Assembly (NCBI GenBank): GCA_023954375.1
Contig: JAMLIC010000003.1
Span: 186,001-250,000 of the forward strand
Length of the DNA: 64,000 nucleotides
From: Planctomycetota bacterium
GTDB taxonomy: Bacteria > Planctomycetota > J058
Direction of reading: 5' to 3'
The translations under genes and the position numbers were made by a program. Position 1 is the stretch's first letter, and each line of letters begins with the position of its first letter. Shown one piece after another: positions 38,133-46,394 of the stretch. A model generated the notes under the pieces. It made no database searches. It was not told where the DNA came from and was given only the letters and a program-made list of their open reading frames with translations.

Positions 38133-38889
38133 CCGCCGCCTCGAGCGCTCGGTGCACCGCCGGGTCGGCCTCCACGATCGCCCGCTCCCGGAGCGCCTCC
38201 GGCTCGTCGGCCAGGGCGCCGGCCGCGGCGGCCCGCACGGCCGGCGCCGCGTCCCAGAGCAGGCGGCGGAGGGTGGCCCGGGCCTCGGGCCCGCGCCCGG
38301 CGAGCGCCGTCGCCGCGAGCGCGCGCGCCGCGTCGTCGCAGCGGCAGGCGGCCTCGAGCAGGAGCGCCTCCGCCTGCCCCGTGGCCACGCCGCCGAGCGC
38401 CGCCGCCGCGGCCGAGCGAACGGCCCACGGGCGCGTCGGGTCGAGCAGCAGGGTCAGCTGCTCGGCGAGGACCTGCGGGGCGCGCGCGGCCGCGATCGCC
38501 TCGAGGTCGGGCTCCGCCGCGTCGGCCAGCGCCAGGGGCGAGGCCCGGAGCGCGTCCAGGCGGGCGGCGCGGCCGGGCGCCGTCGGCGCCGCCTGCGCCG
38601 GCCTCGCCGGGCCCGGCCGCCAGACGGGCGCCGGCGCGCCGCCGCCCTGCCGGGCCGGCCGCGCCGTCGGCGCGTCCGCCCCCGCCGGAGCGGAGACCGC
38701 GCCCGACGCGCCGCCCGCGCTCGCCCCTGGCCCTGCCGCAGGCGCGTCCGCCCCCGCCGCCGGAGCGGGGGCGCGGGGGGCGCCGCCGCTCCGGCCCGCG
38801 GTCCCCGGGTCGGTGGGGGTGAGGACCGACCCGAGGGCGACTGCCAGCGCGACCGCGAGGGTCAGCCCGCCCGCCGCCTCGCGCCTCAC
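38068..38889 (-). CDS. HEAT-repeat protein with N-terminal membrane anchor
   Basis: 273 residues. One hydrophobic segment (GLTLAVALAVALGSVL), a proline/alanine-rich linker, then HEAT-type helical repeats (PWAVRSAAAAALGGVATGQAE, DDAARALAATALAGRGPEA, APAVRAAAAGALADEPEALR). HEAT repeats bind partner proteins; no further function is predictable. The GTG start overlaps the stop of the sialidase-like lipoprotein gene (GTGA), indicating co-translation. Confidence 0.7.
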   Translation of the reverse strand: MRREAAGGLTLAVALAVALGSVLTPTDPGTAGRSGGAPRAPAPAAGADAPAAGPGASAGGASGAVSAPAGADAPTARPARQGGGAPAPVWRPGPARPAQAAPTAPGRAARLDALRASPLALADAAEPDLEAIAAARAPQVLAEQLTLLLDPTRPWAVRSAAAAALGGVATGQAEALLLEAACRCDDAARALAATALAGRGPEARATLRRLLWDAAPAVRAAAAGALADEPEALRERAIVEADPAVHRALEAAATTTTAAAAPPRSPRPGRRSD

Positions 38890-39383
38890 GGAGCGAACGC
38901 CCCGTAGCGCGCGTGGACCTTCGTCGGCGAGCCGGTGGCGTAGCCGATCAGCGCGTGGCCGTCGCGGAGGTCCACCGCGCCGACCCGCGCCTGCGCGTCG
39001 AGCGTCACGGCCTCGCCGAAGGTCTCGCCGCCGTCGCTGCTCCGCCGCAGGAACAGCCCGTTCGTCCCCGTGGCGCCGTGGACGAGCAGCACCGTCTTCC
39101 CCGCGGCGGCGAGCCGCGGCGTGGACCGGCCGGTCGTCGAGCCCGCCGCGAGCGGCTCGCTCCACGTCGCGCCGCCGTCGGTGCTCCGGCTGACGAGGAT
39201 CCGCCGCGAGCCGCTCGTCTCGTCCGACCAGGCGCACAGGGCCAGGTCGCCCGAGATCGCCTGCGCCGGCCCCGCCGCCGCGGGCCAGCCGCGGCGGCTC
39301 GAGCCGTCGCAGCCGGCCGCCAGGACCCCGGCCAGCGCCAGCGCGCCGACCCCGAACAACGTCCGCCCCCTCGCCCCGTGCAT
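38886..39383 (-). CDS. Lipoprotein with sialidase-type Asp-box repeats
   Basis: 165 residues. A lipoprotein signal ends in LAGVLAAGC. Two clear Asp-boxes, RSTDGGATWSEP and RSSDGGETFGEA, are typical of BNR/sialidase-like propellers. At 165 residues there are too few blades for a full propeller or an active sialidase, so it is a short or degraded repeat protein, possibly carbohydrate-binding. ATG 39383 has GGAGGTG upstream. The HEAT-repeat gene follows with a 4-bp overlap. The 128 bp between this gene and the one upstream (39384-39511) hold no recognised element. Confidence 0.7.
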   Translation of the reverse strand: MHGARGRTLFGVGALALAGVLAAGCDGSSRRGWPAAAGPAQAISGDLALCAWSDETSGSRRILVSRSTDGGATWSEPLAAGSTTGRSTPRLAAAGKTVLLVHGATGTNGLFLRRSSDGGETFGEAVTLDAQARVGAVDLRDGHALIGYATGSPTKVHARYGAFAP

Positions 39384-39511
39384 GTCGCACCTCCGGGGGC
39401 GACCCAGCGCAGCGGACGTGCCTCGGACGCGGGACGACGCAAGCGCCTGGCGCGTCGAGCCCTCCGGCCCGGCCGCGCGGGCCCCTCGCGTCGAGTTCCT
39501 CGACGAGGCGT

Positions 39512-41389
39512 CTACGAACGCCGGAGCGAGATCGTCCGCGCGACGGGCCGCGAGCCCTCGACGGCGCCGACCAGCCGGAAGGTCACGCTCGCCGGCCCGC
39601 CGGGCGGCCAGGCCAGCCGCGCGGTGCCGTCGCCGCGGTCGACGAGCGCGAGGCCCGGCGGCGCGCCCTCGAGGCGGAAGCGCACGCGCGCGCCCTCGGG
39701 GTCGGCCGCGACGACCTCGTGGGTCCAGGCCGCGCCCGCGGCGACGGCCCCGGCGGGCGCCGGCGTGAGCCACACCGCGTCCTCGTCGAGCGGTCGCGCC
39801 CACACGGCGAGCGCCGTGCTCACCCCGCGCTCGCCCGCGCGGTCCGGCTTGCGGTTGTCGCACGGGTGGTTGACGACGCCGCCGAAGGGCTCGCCCCGCA
39901 CCCACAGGGCCGTGCTCCCGCCGCCGTCGAGGTTGAGCGCGTCGCGGCAGCCGAGCCAGGCCATCCACTGCGCCAGCTCGTCGAGCTTCATGCCGGCCCC
40001 GGCGGCCGTGCGCCCGTCCACGGTCGCGAGCACGAGGCCGCCCTGGGGCGTGACCCCGACCGCCGTGCGCGGGTGGCGGGAGGTCGCGAACGACGCCTGC
40101 GACTGCTCGGCGCCCGGCCGGATCACGACCGCGCCGCCGTCGAGGAGGCGGCCGAGGCCGCCCAGGGCGTGCGTCGCCTGCGGCCAGTCCTGGCCGGCGG
40201 CGACGAGGGCGATCGACGCCCGCCCCCGCGCGTCGAACCCCAGGGCCGAGCGGTCCCGCGCGTTCGTCGCCCACACGGCGCCGTCGACCTTGGCCAGCGA
40301 GACCGACGCGCAGGACCCGTCGAAGAACCCGCCGTTGATCGCGGCGACCGCGCCGGCGCGGCGGCCGAGGGCGGACGGGGTGGCGCAGCCCTGCGAGACG
40401 ATCGGCTTCACGACGACGCCCGGCGCGGCCAGGTCCACGTCGAGGACGCTGCCGGTCTGCGGCGCGCCGAACAGCGCCGGGTAGCGCTTCGTGCGCAGCC
40501 GCACCCCCTGCGCCACCGGGCGCTCGTACCAGGCGTCGTCGGGGGCGACGTCGATCCGGAGCGTGTAGGCGCCGGCGCGGTCGAACGAGGTGTAGGTGTC
40601 CACGACCACGTAGTAGGTCCCGGCCTCGACCTCGACCTCCACGGCGACGTCGTCGCGCGCCAGGCAGGCGACCGCCTGCCCGCTCGCGTCGAGCTCGAGC
40701 GAGCGCAGGACGTGCACGTCGACGTCGACCGTCTGGCCGGCCGCGGCCGGCGCCCCGTCGCCCTGCACCCACGCCGTCAGCCGGCCCCTCGCCGGGACGT
40801 CCACGCGGTAGACGACCTCCGGCCCCTCCTGCGACACGGTCGGCCGGGCCGAGTAGCGCGTCGCCAGCGAGCGCCGGCCGGCGGTGGTCGAGGCATGGAC
40901 GAAGGGCGTCCGCGGGACGACGAGCGGCGCCGACCAGTCGCCCGGGCGCGCCTCGTCGGCCGCCGGGCCGGTCGGGTGGTCGCGATGGAGCGCCTCGCCG
41001 GGCGCCGTCAGGCGGAGCTGCCCGCCCTCGTCCTGCAGCGCGTAGCGCACGGGCACCCTCGACCCGGGCGCGCCGCCCACCGCGCCGGCGAGCCCTGGCG
41101 GGGCGGTGCGCTGGCCCTCGACCACGGCGCCGGCGACGCGGGCCTCGAGCCGGGCGGCCAGGCGGGCCCCGGTCGGCTCGAGCGCGCCGGTCGCCGTGAC
41201 CCGGAGGCGCTCCAGCTCGAGCGGGCCCTCGAGGCGGTCCTGCGCGTGGGTGAGCGTCGCGTGGCCGCGGTAGGGGCCCTCGGCGTCGCGACCGGCGACG
41301 GTCCAGCGGCCGGAGAGGTCCTGGGCGCGGGCGGGCGCGAGGAGGAGCAGGCAGATGCAGGCGACGCGGCGCAGCACGGGGACCCCCAC
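39512..41389 (-). CDS. Exported NAGPA-domain (DUF2233-like) phosphodiester glycosidase
   Basis: 625 residues. Signal peptide (VACICLLLLAPARA), a first beta-rich domain, then a pre-peptidase-like beta domain (AGTYYVVVDTYTSFDRAGAYTL), then a phosphodiester glycosidase/NAGPA domain with AINGGFFDGSC, SRHPRTAVGVT and LNLDGGGSTALWV. A final Ig-like domain closes the protein. NAGPA domains remove N-acetylglucosamine from phosphodiesters, so envelope or exopolysaccharide trimming is plausible. GTG 41389 is proposed (CATAGT 7 nt upstream); GTG 41377 is an alternative. Confidence 0.78.
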   Translation of the reverse strand: MGVPVLRRVACICLLLLAPARAQDLSGRWTVAGRDAEGPYRGHATLTHAQDRLEGPLELERLRVTATGALEPTGARLAARLEARVAGAVVEGQRTAPPGLAGAVGGAPGSRVPVRYALQDEGGQLRLTAPGEALHRDHPTGPAADEARPGDWSAPLVVPRTPFVHASTTAGRRSLATRYSARPTVSQEGPEVVYRVDVPARGRLTAWVQGDGAPAAAGQTVDVDVHVLRSLELDASGQAVACLARDDVAVEVEVEAGTYYVVVDTYTSFDRAGAYTLRIDVAPDDAWYERPVAQGVRLRTKRYPALFGAPQTGSVLDVDLAAPGVVVKPIVSQGCATPSALGRRAGAVAAINGGFFDGSCASVSLAKVDGAVWATNARDRSALGFDARGRASIALVAAGQDWPQATHALGGLGRLLDGGAVVIRPGAEQSQASFATSRHPRTAVGVTPQGGLVLATVDGRTAAGAGMKLDELAQWMAWLGCRDALNLDGGGSTALWVRGEPFGGVVNHPCDNRKPDRAGERGVSTALAVWARPLDEDAVWLTPAPAGAVAAGAAWTHEVVAADPEGARVRFRLEGAPPGLALVDRGDGTARLAWPPGGPASVTFRLVGAVEGSRPVARTISLRRS

Positions 41390-41469
41390 CCGTCCAACTA
41401 TGGACTGGATCGGGCCCGGAGGGAACCGCTGTCCGGCGATGGACGCTGGCCGCCGCCCGCGCCGGTCGG

Positions 41470-41475
41470 TAGCCT
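41470..41475 (+). promoter_or_regulatory. Predicted -10 of the toroid protein gene
   Basis: TAGCCT followed by a GGAGG site at 41488-41492 and GTG at 41499. Confidence 0.45.
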
Positions 41476-41498
41476 CTCCGGCCTGACGGAGGTGCCCC

Positions 41499-42899
41499 GT
41501 GAGGCGCTCGCCGCTCGTGCTCGTCTTCCCGCTCGTCCTCGCCTTCACGCCGGTCGCCCGCGCGCAGGACGCGATCGACCCCGACGCGCTCGCCGCGGCG
41601 ATCGCGCGCGGCGCCGCCTACGTCAAGGGGCTCCAGCAGCCCGACGGGTCGTTCCAGCTCCCGCCGGCGGCGGACACGTTGGAGACGAACTTCCCGCTGG
41701 GCTACTGCGCGCTGGCGACGCTGACGCTCCTCAAGTGCGGCGTGGCGCCCGACGACCCGGCGATCGAGCGCGCGTTCGAGCACATGTACCGCCTGCCGCT
41801 GCGCAAGACCTACGAGGTCTCGACGCTGGTCCTGGCGATCGAGGCGCGCTTCGCGCCGCCCGACGACCAGCTCGATCCGGAGAAGAGGAGCTACACGACG
41901 GTCGCGCGGCGCTTCTTCGGCCGGCACGCGCGGAAGGTCGACCGCGACAAGCTGCAGGCGTGCGTCGACTGGCTGGTCGCGCACCGCTCGAAGCAGTTCG
42001 AGGGCGGCGGCTGGCGCTACCCCGAGGGGGCGATCGACCTCGACAACTCGAACACGCAGTACGCCATGCTGGCGCTGAAGAGCGCGCGGCGGCTCGGCGC
42101 CGAGGTGCCGCTCGACCTGTTCGCGAAGGTCGCCGACTACTTCGTCGCGCAGCAGGACGCGACCGGCCCCGAGGTCCCGTGGTTCGCGGTGCCCGCGGCC
42201 GACGGGCCGATCGGGGAGATGCTCGGGCTCGAGGAGCGCCGCAAGCTCGACCGGCAGCGGGCGCAGCGCGCCGAGCGCGAGGCGGCGGCGGCCGCGACGC
42301 GCGAGCGGCGCGGGGGCGGCGAGGCGCTGGAGACCGCCGAGCGGATGCGCATGTTCGCCCGCGGCTGGAGCTACGAGCCGCGCGAGGTGCCCAAGGGGCC
42401 GCCGCCGGAGAGCCGCGAGGGGCCGCCGCCGCCGCAGACCGGGACGAAGGTGTCGACGGGCAGCATGACCTGCTCGGGGATCGCGGCGCTGTGCATCGCC
42501 AAGAGCGAGCTGGAGAACACCCCGGCCCTGTGGCGGCCGCGCGCGGCGGCGGTCGACGCGGCGATCCGCGACGGCGTGGCCTTCATGGCGCACCACTTCT
42601 CGCCGCGCGACAACCCGCGCGTCGACGGCGGCGCGAGCGGCTGGAAGTACTACTACCTCTACAGCGTCGAGCGCGCCGGGGTGCTCGCCGGGACCTACCG
42701 CTTCGGCACGCACGACTGGTGGGAGGAGGGCGCCGCGCACCTGCTGACGCTGCAGGAGGCGGCGGGCTCGTGGCCCGACACCAAGGGCCTCTCGCGCCTG
42801 GCGCACTCGTGCTTCGCGCTGCTGTTCCTCAAGCGCTCGACGATCCCGCTCATGCCGCTGCCGCCGAAGCGGGTGATGACCGGGGCGGGCGCGCGGTAG
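41499..42899 (+). CDS. Exported prenyltransferase/squalene-cyclase-like alpha/alpha-toroid protein
   Basis: 466 residues. Signal peptide (LVLVFPLVLAFTPVARA) and helical repeats of the terpenoid-cyclase toroid type: AAYVKGLQQPDGSFQLP, CVDWLVAHRSKQFEGGGWRYPEG, TGSMTCSGIAALCIAKSEL, LLTLQEAAGSWPD. The cyclase DxDD acid motif is absent and the protein is exported, so it is not a hopanoid cyclase. A charged, proline-rich insertion lies at about 250-310. Such proteins are abundant in planctomycetes and are of unknown function. It converges on the hydrolase gene with a 1-bp gap. Confidence 0.75.
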   Translation: MRRSPLVLVFPLVLAFTPVARAQDAIDPDALAAAIARGAAYVKGLQQPDGSFQLPPAADTLETNFPLGYCALATLTLLKCGVAPDDPAIERAFEHMYRLPLRKTYEVSTLVLAIEARFAPPDDQLDPEKRSYTTVARRFFGRHARKVDRDKLQACVDWLVAHRSKQFEGGGWRYPEGAIDLDNSNTQYAMLALKSARRLGAEVPLDLFAKVADYFVAQQDATGPEVPWFAVPAADGPIGEMLGLEERRKLDRQRAQRAEREAAAAATRERRGGGEALETAERMRMFARGWSYEPREVPKGPPPESREGPPPPQTGTKVSTGSMTCSGIAALCIAKSELENTPALWRPRAAAVDAAIRDGVAFMAHHFSPRDNPRVDGGASGWKYYYLYSVERAGVLAGTYRFGTHDWWEEGAAHLLTLQEAAGSWPDTKGLSRLAHSCFALLFLKRSTIPLMPLPPKRVMTGAGAR

Positions 42900-42900
42900 C

Positions 42901-43764
42901 TCACGCCGCGCGGCGGACGACCTCGCGCTCGTCCGGGACCAGGAACGCGTCGACGAGGGCGTGGAAGCGCGCCGGGTCCTCCTCGTGCGCGCAGTGGGCG
43001 CAGTCGTCGAAGACCTCGAGCCGCGCCGCCGGCAGGAGGCGCGCGACCCGCTCGCCGTAGCGCAGGGGGAGGACCCCGTCGTGGCGGCCCCACACGAGGA
43101 GGGCCGGGGTGGCGAGGTCGGGGAGGCGCGCCTCGATCGACGCCGACGCGGCGCCGAGGGCGGCGGCCATGGCGGTGGCCGTGAGCAGGCTGCCGGGGCG
43201 GGCGAGGGGCGCGAAGCCGTGCAGGACCTCGGCGTCGACGGCGCGGCGCCGGTAGGCCACGAGGCCGAGGGCGCGGCGGACGAACGCCGCGTTGCCGGCC
43301 GTGGCGCGGAAGAGCGGCTCGAACGCGGGCAGGGCGAGGAGCCGGAAGGGCAGCGCCGGGACGGCGAAGCGGGCCGCGAGGGGGCTGACGAGGACGAGGC
43401 GCCCGACCTGTCCGGGCGCGCGCAGGGCGAGGTCGAGCGCCAGCGCGCCGCCGAGCGAGTTGCCCACGACGGCGTGGAGGGGCCCGGCGTCGAGGGTCGC
43501 GAGGAGGCCCTGGACCCAGCGGGTCAGGCCCTCGAGCGTGTAGTCGCCCGGGCCCCGGTCGCTCCAGCCGCAGCCGTGGAGGTCCGGCGCGATCACGCGG
43601 TGGCGCGCCGCGAGCGCGTCGATCGTCGTGCGCCAGGTGAACGACGAGTGCAGGAACCCGTGCAGGAGGAGCACCGGCGGGCCCTGGCCGGCGTCGACGA
43701 CGTGGGCGCGGCGTCCGTCGACCTCGACGAAGCGGCCCTGCGGGTGCCAGCTGATCCGGGGCAT
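42901..43764 (-). CDS. Alpha/beta hydrolase
   Basis: 287 residues. Typical fold: LLLHGFLHSSFTW oxyanion region, the nucleophile S103 in GNSLGG, an acid in LVWGRHDGVLP and the His in DDCAHCAHEEDP. The substrate (ester, epoxide or C-C bond) cannot be predicted. ATG 43764 is chosen as the first Met before the hydrolase pattern. The promoter TACGCT (minus, 43805-43800) overlaps that of the divergent rhodanese gene. Confidence 0.85.
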   Translation of the reverse strand: MPRISWHPQGRFVEVDGRRAHVVDAGQGPPVLLLHGFLHSSFTWRTTIDALAARHRVIAPDLHGCGWSDRGPGDYTLEGLTRWVQGLLATLDAGPLHAVVGNSLGGALALDLALRAPGQVGRLVLVSPLAARFAVPALPFRLLALPAFEPLFRATAGNAAFVRRALGLVAYRRRAVDAEVLHGFAPLARPGSLLTATAMAAALGAASASIEARLPDLATPALLVWGRHDGVLPLRYGERVARLLPAARLEVFDDCAHCAHEEDPARFHALVDAFLVPDEREVVRRAA

Positions 43765-43799
43765 GAGGTCGATGATGACACCGCCCTGCGCGTCCCTCC

Positions 43800-43809
43800 A
43801 GCGTAAGAT
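43800..43809. promoter_or_regulatory. Overlapping bidirectional -10 elements
   Basis: AGCGTAAGAT reads TAAGAT on the plus strand (43804-43809, rhodanese operon) and TACGCT on the minus strand (43805-43800, hydrolase), sharing two central bases. Confidence 0.55.
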
Positions 43810-43828
43810 CGACGGCCGGAGGAGACCC

Positions 43829-44260
43829 GTGCCGATCCAGGAGCTTCCCCCCGAGCAGTGCCACGACCTGCGCGAGACGGACCCGTCGATCGTGCACCTC
43901 GACGTGCGGACGCCCGACGAGTTCGCGGCCGGCCACCCGGAGGGCGCCCTGAACGTGCCGATCTTCCTGCCCGGCGCCGGGGGGCTGACGCCGAACCCCG
44001 AGTTCACGCAGGTCGCCGAGCGCCTGGCCCCCGACAAGGACCAGCGGGTCGTGCTCTCGTGCGCCATGGGCGGCCGCTCCATGCGCGCGTGCCACGCGCT
44101 CGAGCAGGCCGGCTACACGCGGCTCGTGAACATGGTGGGCGGCTTCTCCGGCTTCCGCGGGCCCGGGGGCGAGCTGGTCGTCGGCGGCTGGCAGGACGCC
44201 GGCCTGCCCGTGTCGACCGACGCGTCCCAGGGCGCGTGGGAGCGGCTGCGCGGCGCGTGA
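43829..44260 (+). CDS. Rhodanese-like sulfurtransferase
   Basis: 143 residues. A single rhodanese domain with VHLDVRTPDEFAAGHPEGALNVP near residues 22-44 and the active-site loop C78-A-M-G-G-R-S, which fits persulfide formation and sulfur transfer. No signal peptide. GTG 43829 follows a strong GGAGGAG site. First gene of an operon with two overlapping downstream genes. Confidence 0.88.
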   Translation: MPIQELPPEQCHDLRETDPSIVHLDVRTPDEFAAGHPEGALNVPIFLPGAGGLTPNPEFTQVAERLAPDKDQRVVLSCAMGGRSMRACHALEQAGYTRLVNMVGGFSGFRGPGGELVVGGWQDAGLPVSTDASQGAWERLRGA

Positions 44261-44799
44261 GCCCCGGGCGGCTGGCGGTCGGGTTCCTCGCGGGCCTCGT
44301 CGTGACCGGGCTGGCCGCGGCCGCGGTGCTGCACCCGGCGACCGCGCGGGCCTGGGCGAGAGCGCGGCACGGCGGCGTGCCCGGGCCCACCGGCGTGGCG
44401 CTCGTCCTCGCGCCGGCGCCCGACGGGACGGCCGGCGCCGGCCCCGGGCCGCACGTCGTCGTGTGGTACGTGAACGCCGGCCGCGCGCCCGCGCCCGTGT
44501 GCTGGTCGGACCCGCCGGGCGAGGAGCTGAGCTTCGAGGTGACGCCGGCGGGCGGCGAGGCCTTGCCGCCCGTGCGCGGCCCGGGCGACGCGACCGTCTC
44601 CGCGCCGGTGCGGCTCCTGCGACGGTGGCTGGAGCCCGGCGAGCGGCTCGGCGTCGTGTGCGACCTGTCGCGCTGGGTGACGCTCCCGGGCCCAGGGGTC
44701 TACGAGGTCCGCGCGGCGCGCGCGCCCCTGGGCGACCCGGTCGGCGGGTTCGACGGGCTGCGCGCGGTGAGCGAGCCGGCGCGGGTGGTGCTGAGGTGA
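44257..44799 (+). CDS. Membrane-anchored hypothetical protein
   Basis: 180 residues. One N-terminal helix (LAVGFLAGLVVTGLAAAAVL) then a beta-rich, probably extracytoplasmic domain (VVVWYVNAGRAPAPVCWSDPPG, ERLGVVCDLSRWV) with two Cys that could form a disulfide. No family recognised. Its GTG overlaps the rhodanese stop (GTGA) and its own stop overlaps the next start, so it is part of a three-gene operon. Confidence 0.65.
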   Translation: MSPGRLAVGFLAGLVVTGLAAAAVLHPATARAWARARHGGVPGPTGVALVLAPAPDGTAGAGPGPHVVVWYVNAGRAPAPVCWSDPPGEELSFEVTPAGGEALPPVRGPGDATVSAPVRLLRRWLEPGERLGVVCDLSRWVTLPGPGVYEVRAARAPLGDPVGGFDGLRAVSEPARVVLR

Positions 44800-45374
44800 G
44801 CGACGCGGCGCTGCGGGACCTCGAGCGGCGGTGGCGGGCGTCGCGGGCGCTCGCGGACGAGGTCGCCTGGCTGGCGGAGCGCCTCCGGGCGGGCGTCGTC
44901 GAGCGGGACCAGGTGCACCTCGCCGCCTACCTCGGCGACGAGGCGAGCGTGCGCGTGTGCGCCGGGGTCGACCTGGCGCGGTGGATGGCCGAGGTCGGCG
45001 TGATCGAGCCCGGCGTGGGCGTCGGCCCGCTCCGGCTCGGGGTCCTCGTCGATCGCGACGGTCCCCTCGTGACCCGGTCGCGGGTCGAGGTCCGGGAGGG
45101 GTGCGTCGTCCATCACGCGCGCAACCTGCGGGTCTTCGTGGACGCGACCACCGGGCTCGTGAGCCAGGTGATCGCGGGCGGTCGGTTCGAGGGGGCGTTC
45201 CTCGGCCGGATCCGGGTCGGGACGACCCTCCGGGACGTCGTGCGGGTCGCCGGCCCGATCGAGGAGGACGAGGAGGACAACCTCGTCCTCCGTGACCACC
45301 CCGGGCTCGTCGTCGAGGCAGACGGCCTCGCGCCCGAGTCGCGGGTGGTGGCGCTCGGTGTGTTCCGGGCGTGA
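44796..45374 (+). CDS. Hypothetical protein with charged helical N-terminus
   Basis: 192 residues. The N-terminal 45 residues (DLERRWRASRALADEVAWLA, then LAAYLGDEA) form a short helical pattern that I associate with uncharacterised proteins of myxobacteria and planctomycetes. The rest is beta-rich (VFVDATTGLVSQVIAGGRFE). No enzyme motif. Translation is coupled to the preceding gene by GTGA. The large repeat array begins about 20 bp after its stop. Confidence 0.6.
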   Translation: MSDAALRDLERRWRASRALADEVAWLAERLRAGVVERDQVHLAAYLGDEASVRVCAGVDLARWMAEVGVIEPGVGVGPLRLGVLVDRDGPLVTRSRVEVREGCVVHHARNLRVFVDATTGLVSQVIAGGRFEGAFLGRIRVGTTLRDVVRVAGPIEEDEEDNLVLRDHPGLVVEADGLAPESRVVALGVFRA

Positions 45375-45389
45375 CCCCTGGCCATGGCG

Positions 45390-46216
45390 CGGGATCCCGG
45401 GAGCAGGGTCTTCCGGGTCGTCGGCGGGTCGCCGTTCGTCGACGAGGAGGTCGCGGGGCGGGATCCCGTGAGCAGGGTCGACCGGGTCGGCGCTGGCCGG
45501 CGGTCGTCGACGAGGAGGTCGCGGGGCGGGATCCCGTGAGCAGGGTCGACCGGGTCGGCGCTGGCCGGCGGTCGTCGACGAGAGTCGAAGGGTGCGATCC
45601 CCTGAGCAGCGCCGCGCGCGTCGGCGCGGGCCGGCGGTCGTCGACGAGGAGTCGAAGGGTGCGATCTCCTGAGCAGCGTCGCGCCGTCGGCGCGGCCCGG
45701 CGATCGTCGGCGAGGTGGTCGAAGTGCTAGATTCCGTGAGCAGCGTCGCGCGCGTCGGCGCCGGCCGGCGGTCGTCGACGAAGGGTCGAGGGGCTGGATC
45801 CCGTGAGCAGGGTCGACCGGGTCGGCGCCGGCCAGCGGTCGTCGGCGAGGTGGTCGAAGTGCTGGATCCCGTGAGCAGGGTCGCGCGTGTCGGCGCCGGC
45901 TGGCGATCGTCGCCGAGAGGTCGAGGGGCTGGATCCCGTGAGCAGGGTCGCGCGCGTCGGCGCGGGCCGGCGGTCGCCGGCGAGGTGGTCTGAGGGCGGG
46001 ATCCCGTGAGCAGCGTCACGCGGGTCGGCGCGGGCCGGCGTTCGTCGACGACGAACCGCCTGCGACGTCCTCCCCGCGATCGTGCTCACGGGCACCCGCC
46101 TGCCCCCGCCGTCGTCGACGAACCGCCGGCGACGTCCTCCGACGAGGTCGTGCTCACGGGCACGAGCCAGCCCCCGCCGTCGTCGACGAACCGCCGACGA
46201 CGTCCTCCCCAGGTCG
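45390..46216. repeat. Tandem array of about 67 bp per unit with orientation switch (locus B)
   Basis: Ten direct copies start (at the CCCGTGAGCA word) at about 45396, 45465, 45533, 45599, 45666, 45733, 45800, 45868, 45935 and 46003, period 66-69 bp. Each contains a CCGGCGGTCGTCGACGA core. Two copies in the opposite orientation follow (GTGCTCACGGGCAC at 46082 and 46150), the switch being at 46040-46056. The inverted copies match locus A at 148-385. Copies differ throughout, with no unique spacers, so it is not CRISPR. Stop codons are avoided in some frames only by composition; no real gene is seen. Confidence 0.88.
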
Positions 46217-46394
46217 GCGCAGACCGTGCGTCCCGCGAGCACCGACCGGCCCGCGCCGAACAGGAACTGAAAGGCTCGCCCGCCTCGCCCTGCGCCGCCT
46301 CAACGCCTGCCCTCCACGCGACTTGCGTCACCCGTCCGCCCCCCTCCCGCGGATGGGTCCCGCCCTTGCCCAGGGTCGGGCGAAGGAGGTCGCG

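Noticed and set aside
38886..42806. A single 1306-codon frame covering the sialidase-like lipoprotein and its upstream region
   Set aside because: Upstream of ATG 39383 the frame is antisense-like; a lipoprotein signal and ribosome site define the true start.
41499..42899. Squalene-hopene cyclase
   Set aside because: A signal peptide is present and the DxDD catalytic motif is missing; only the toroid repeats match.
45371..46019. Tandem repeats considered as a CRISPR array
   Set aside because: Repeat units are about 67 bp with variation spread throughout and no distinct constant repeat plus unique spacer; no cas genes nearby.
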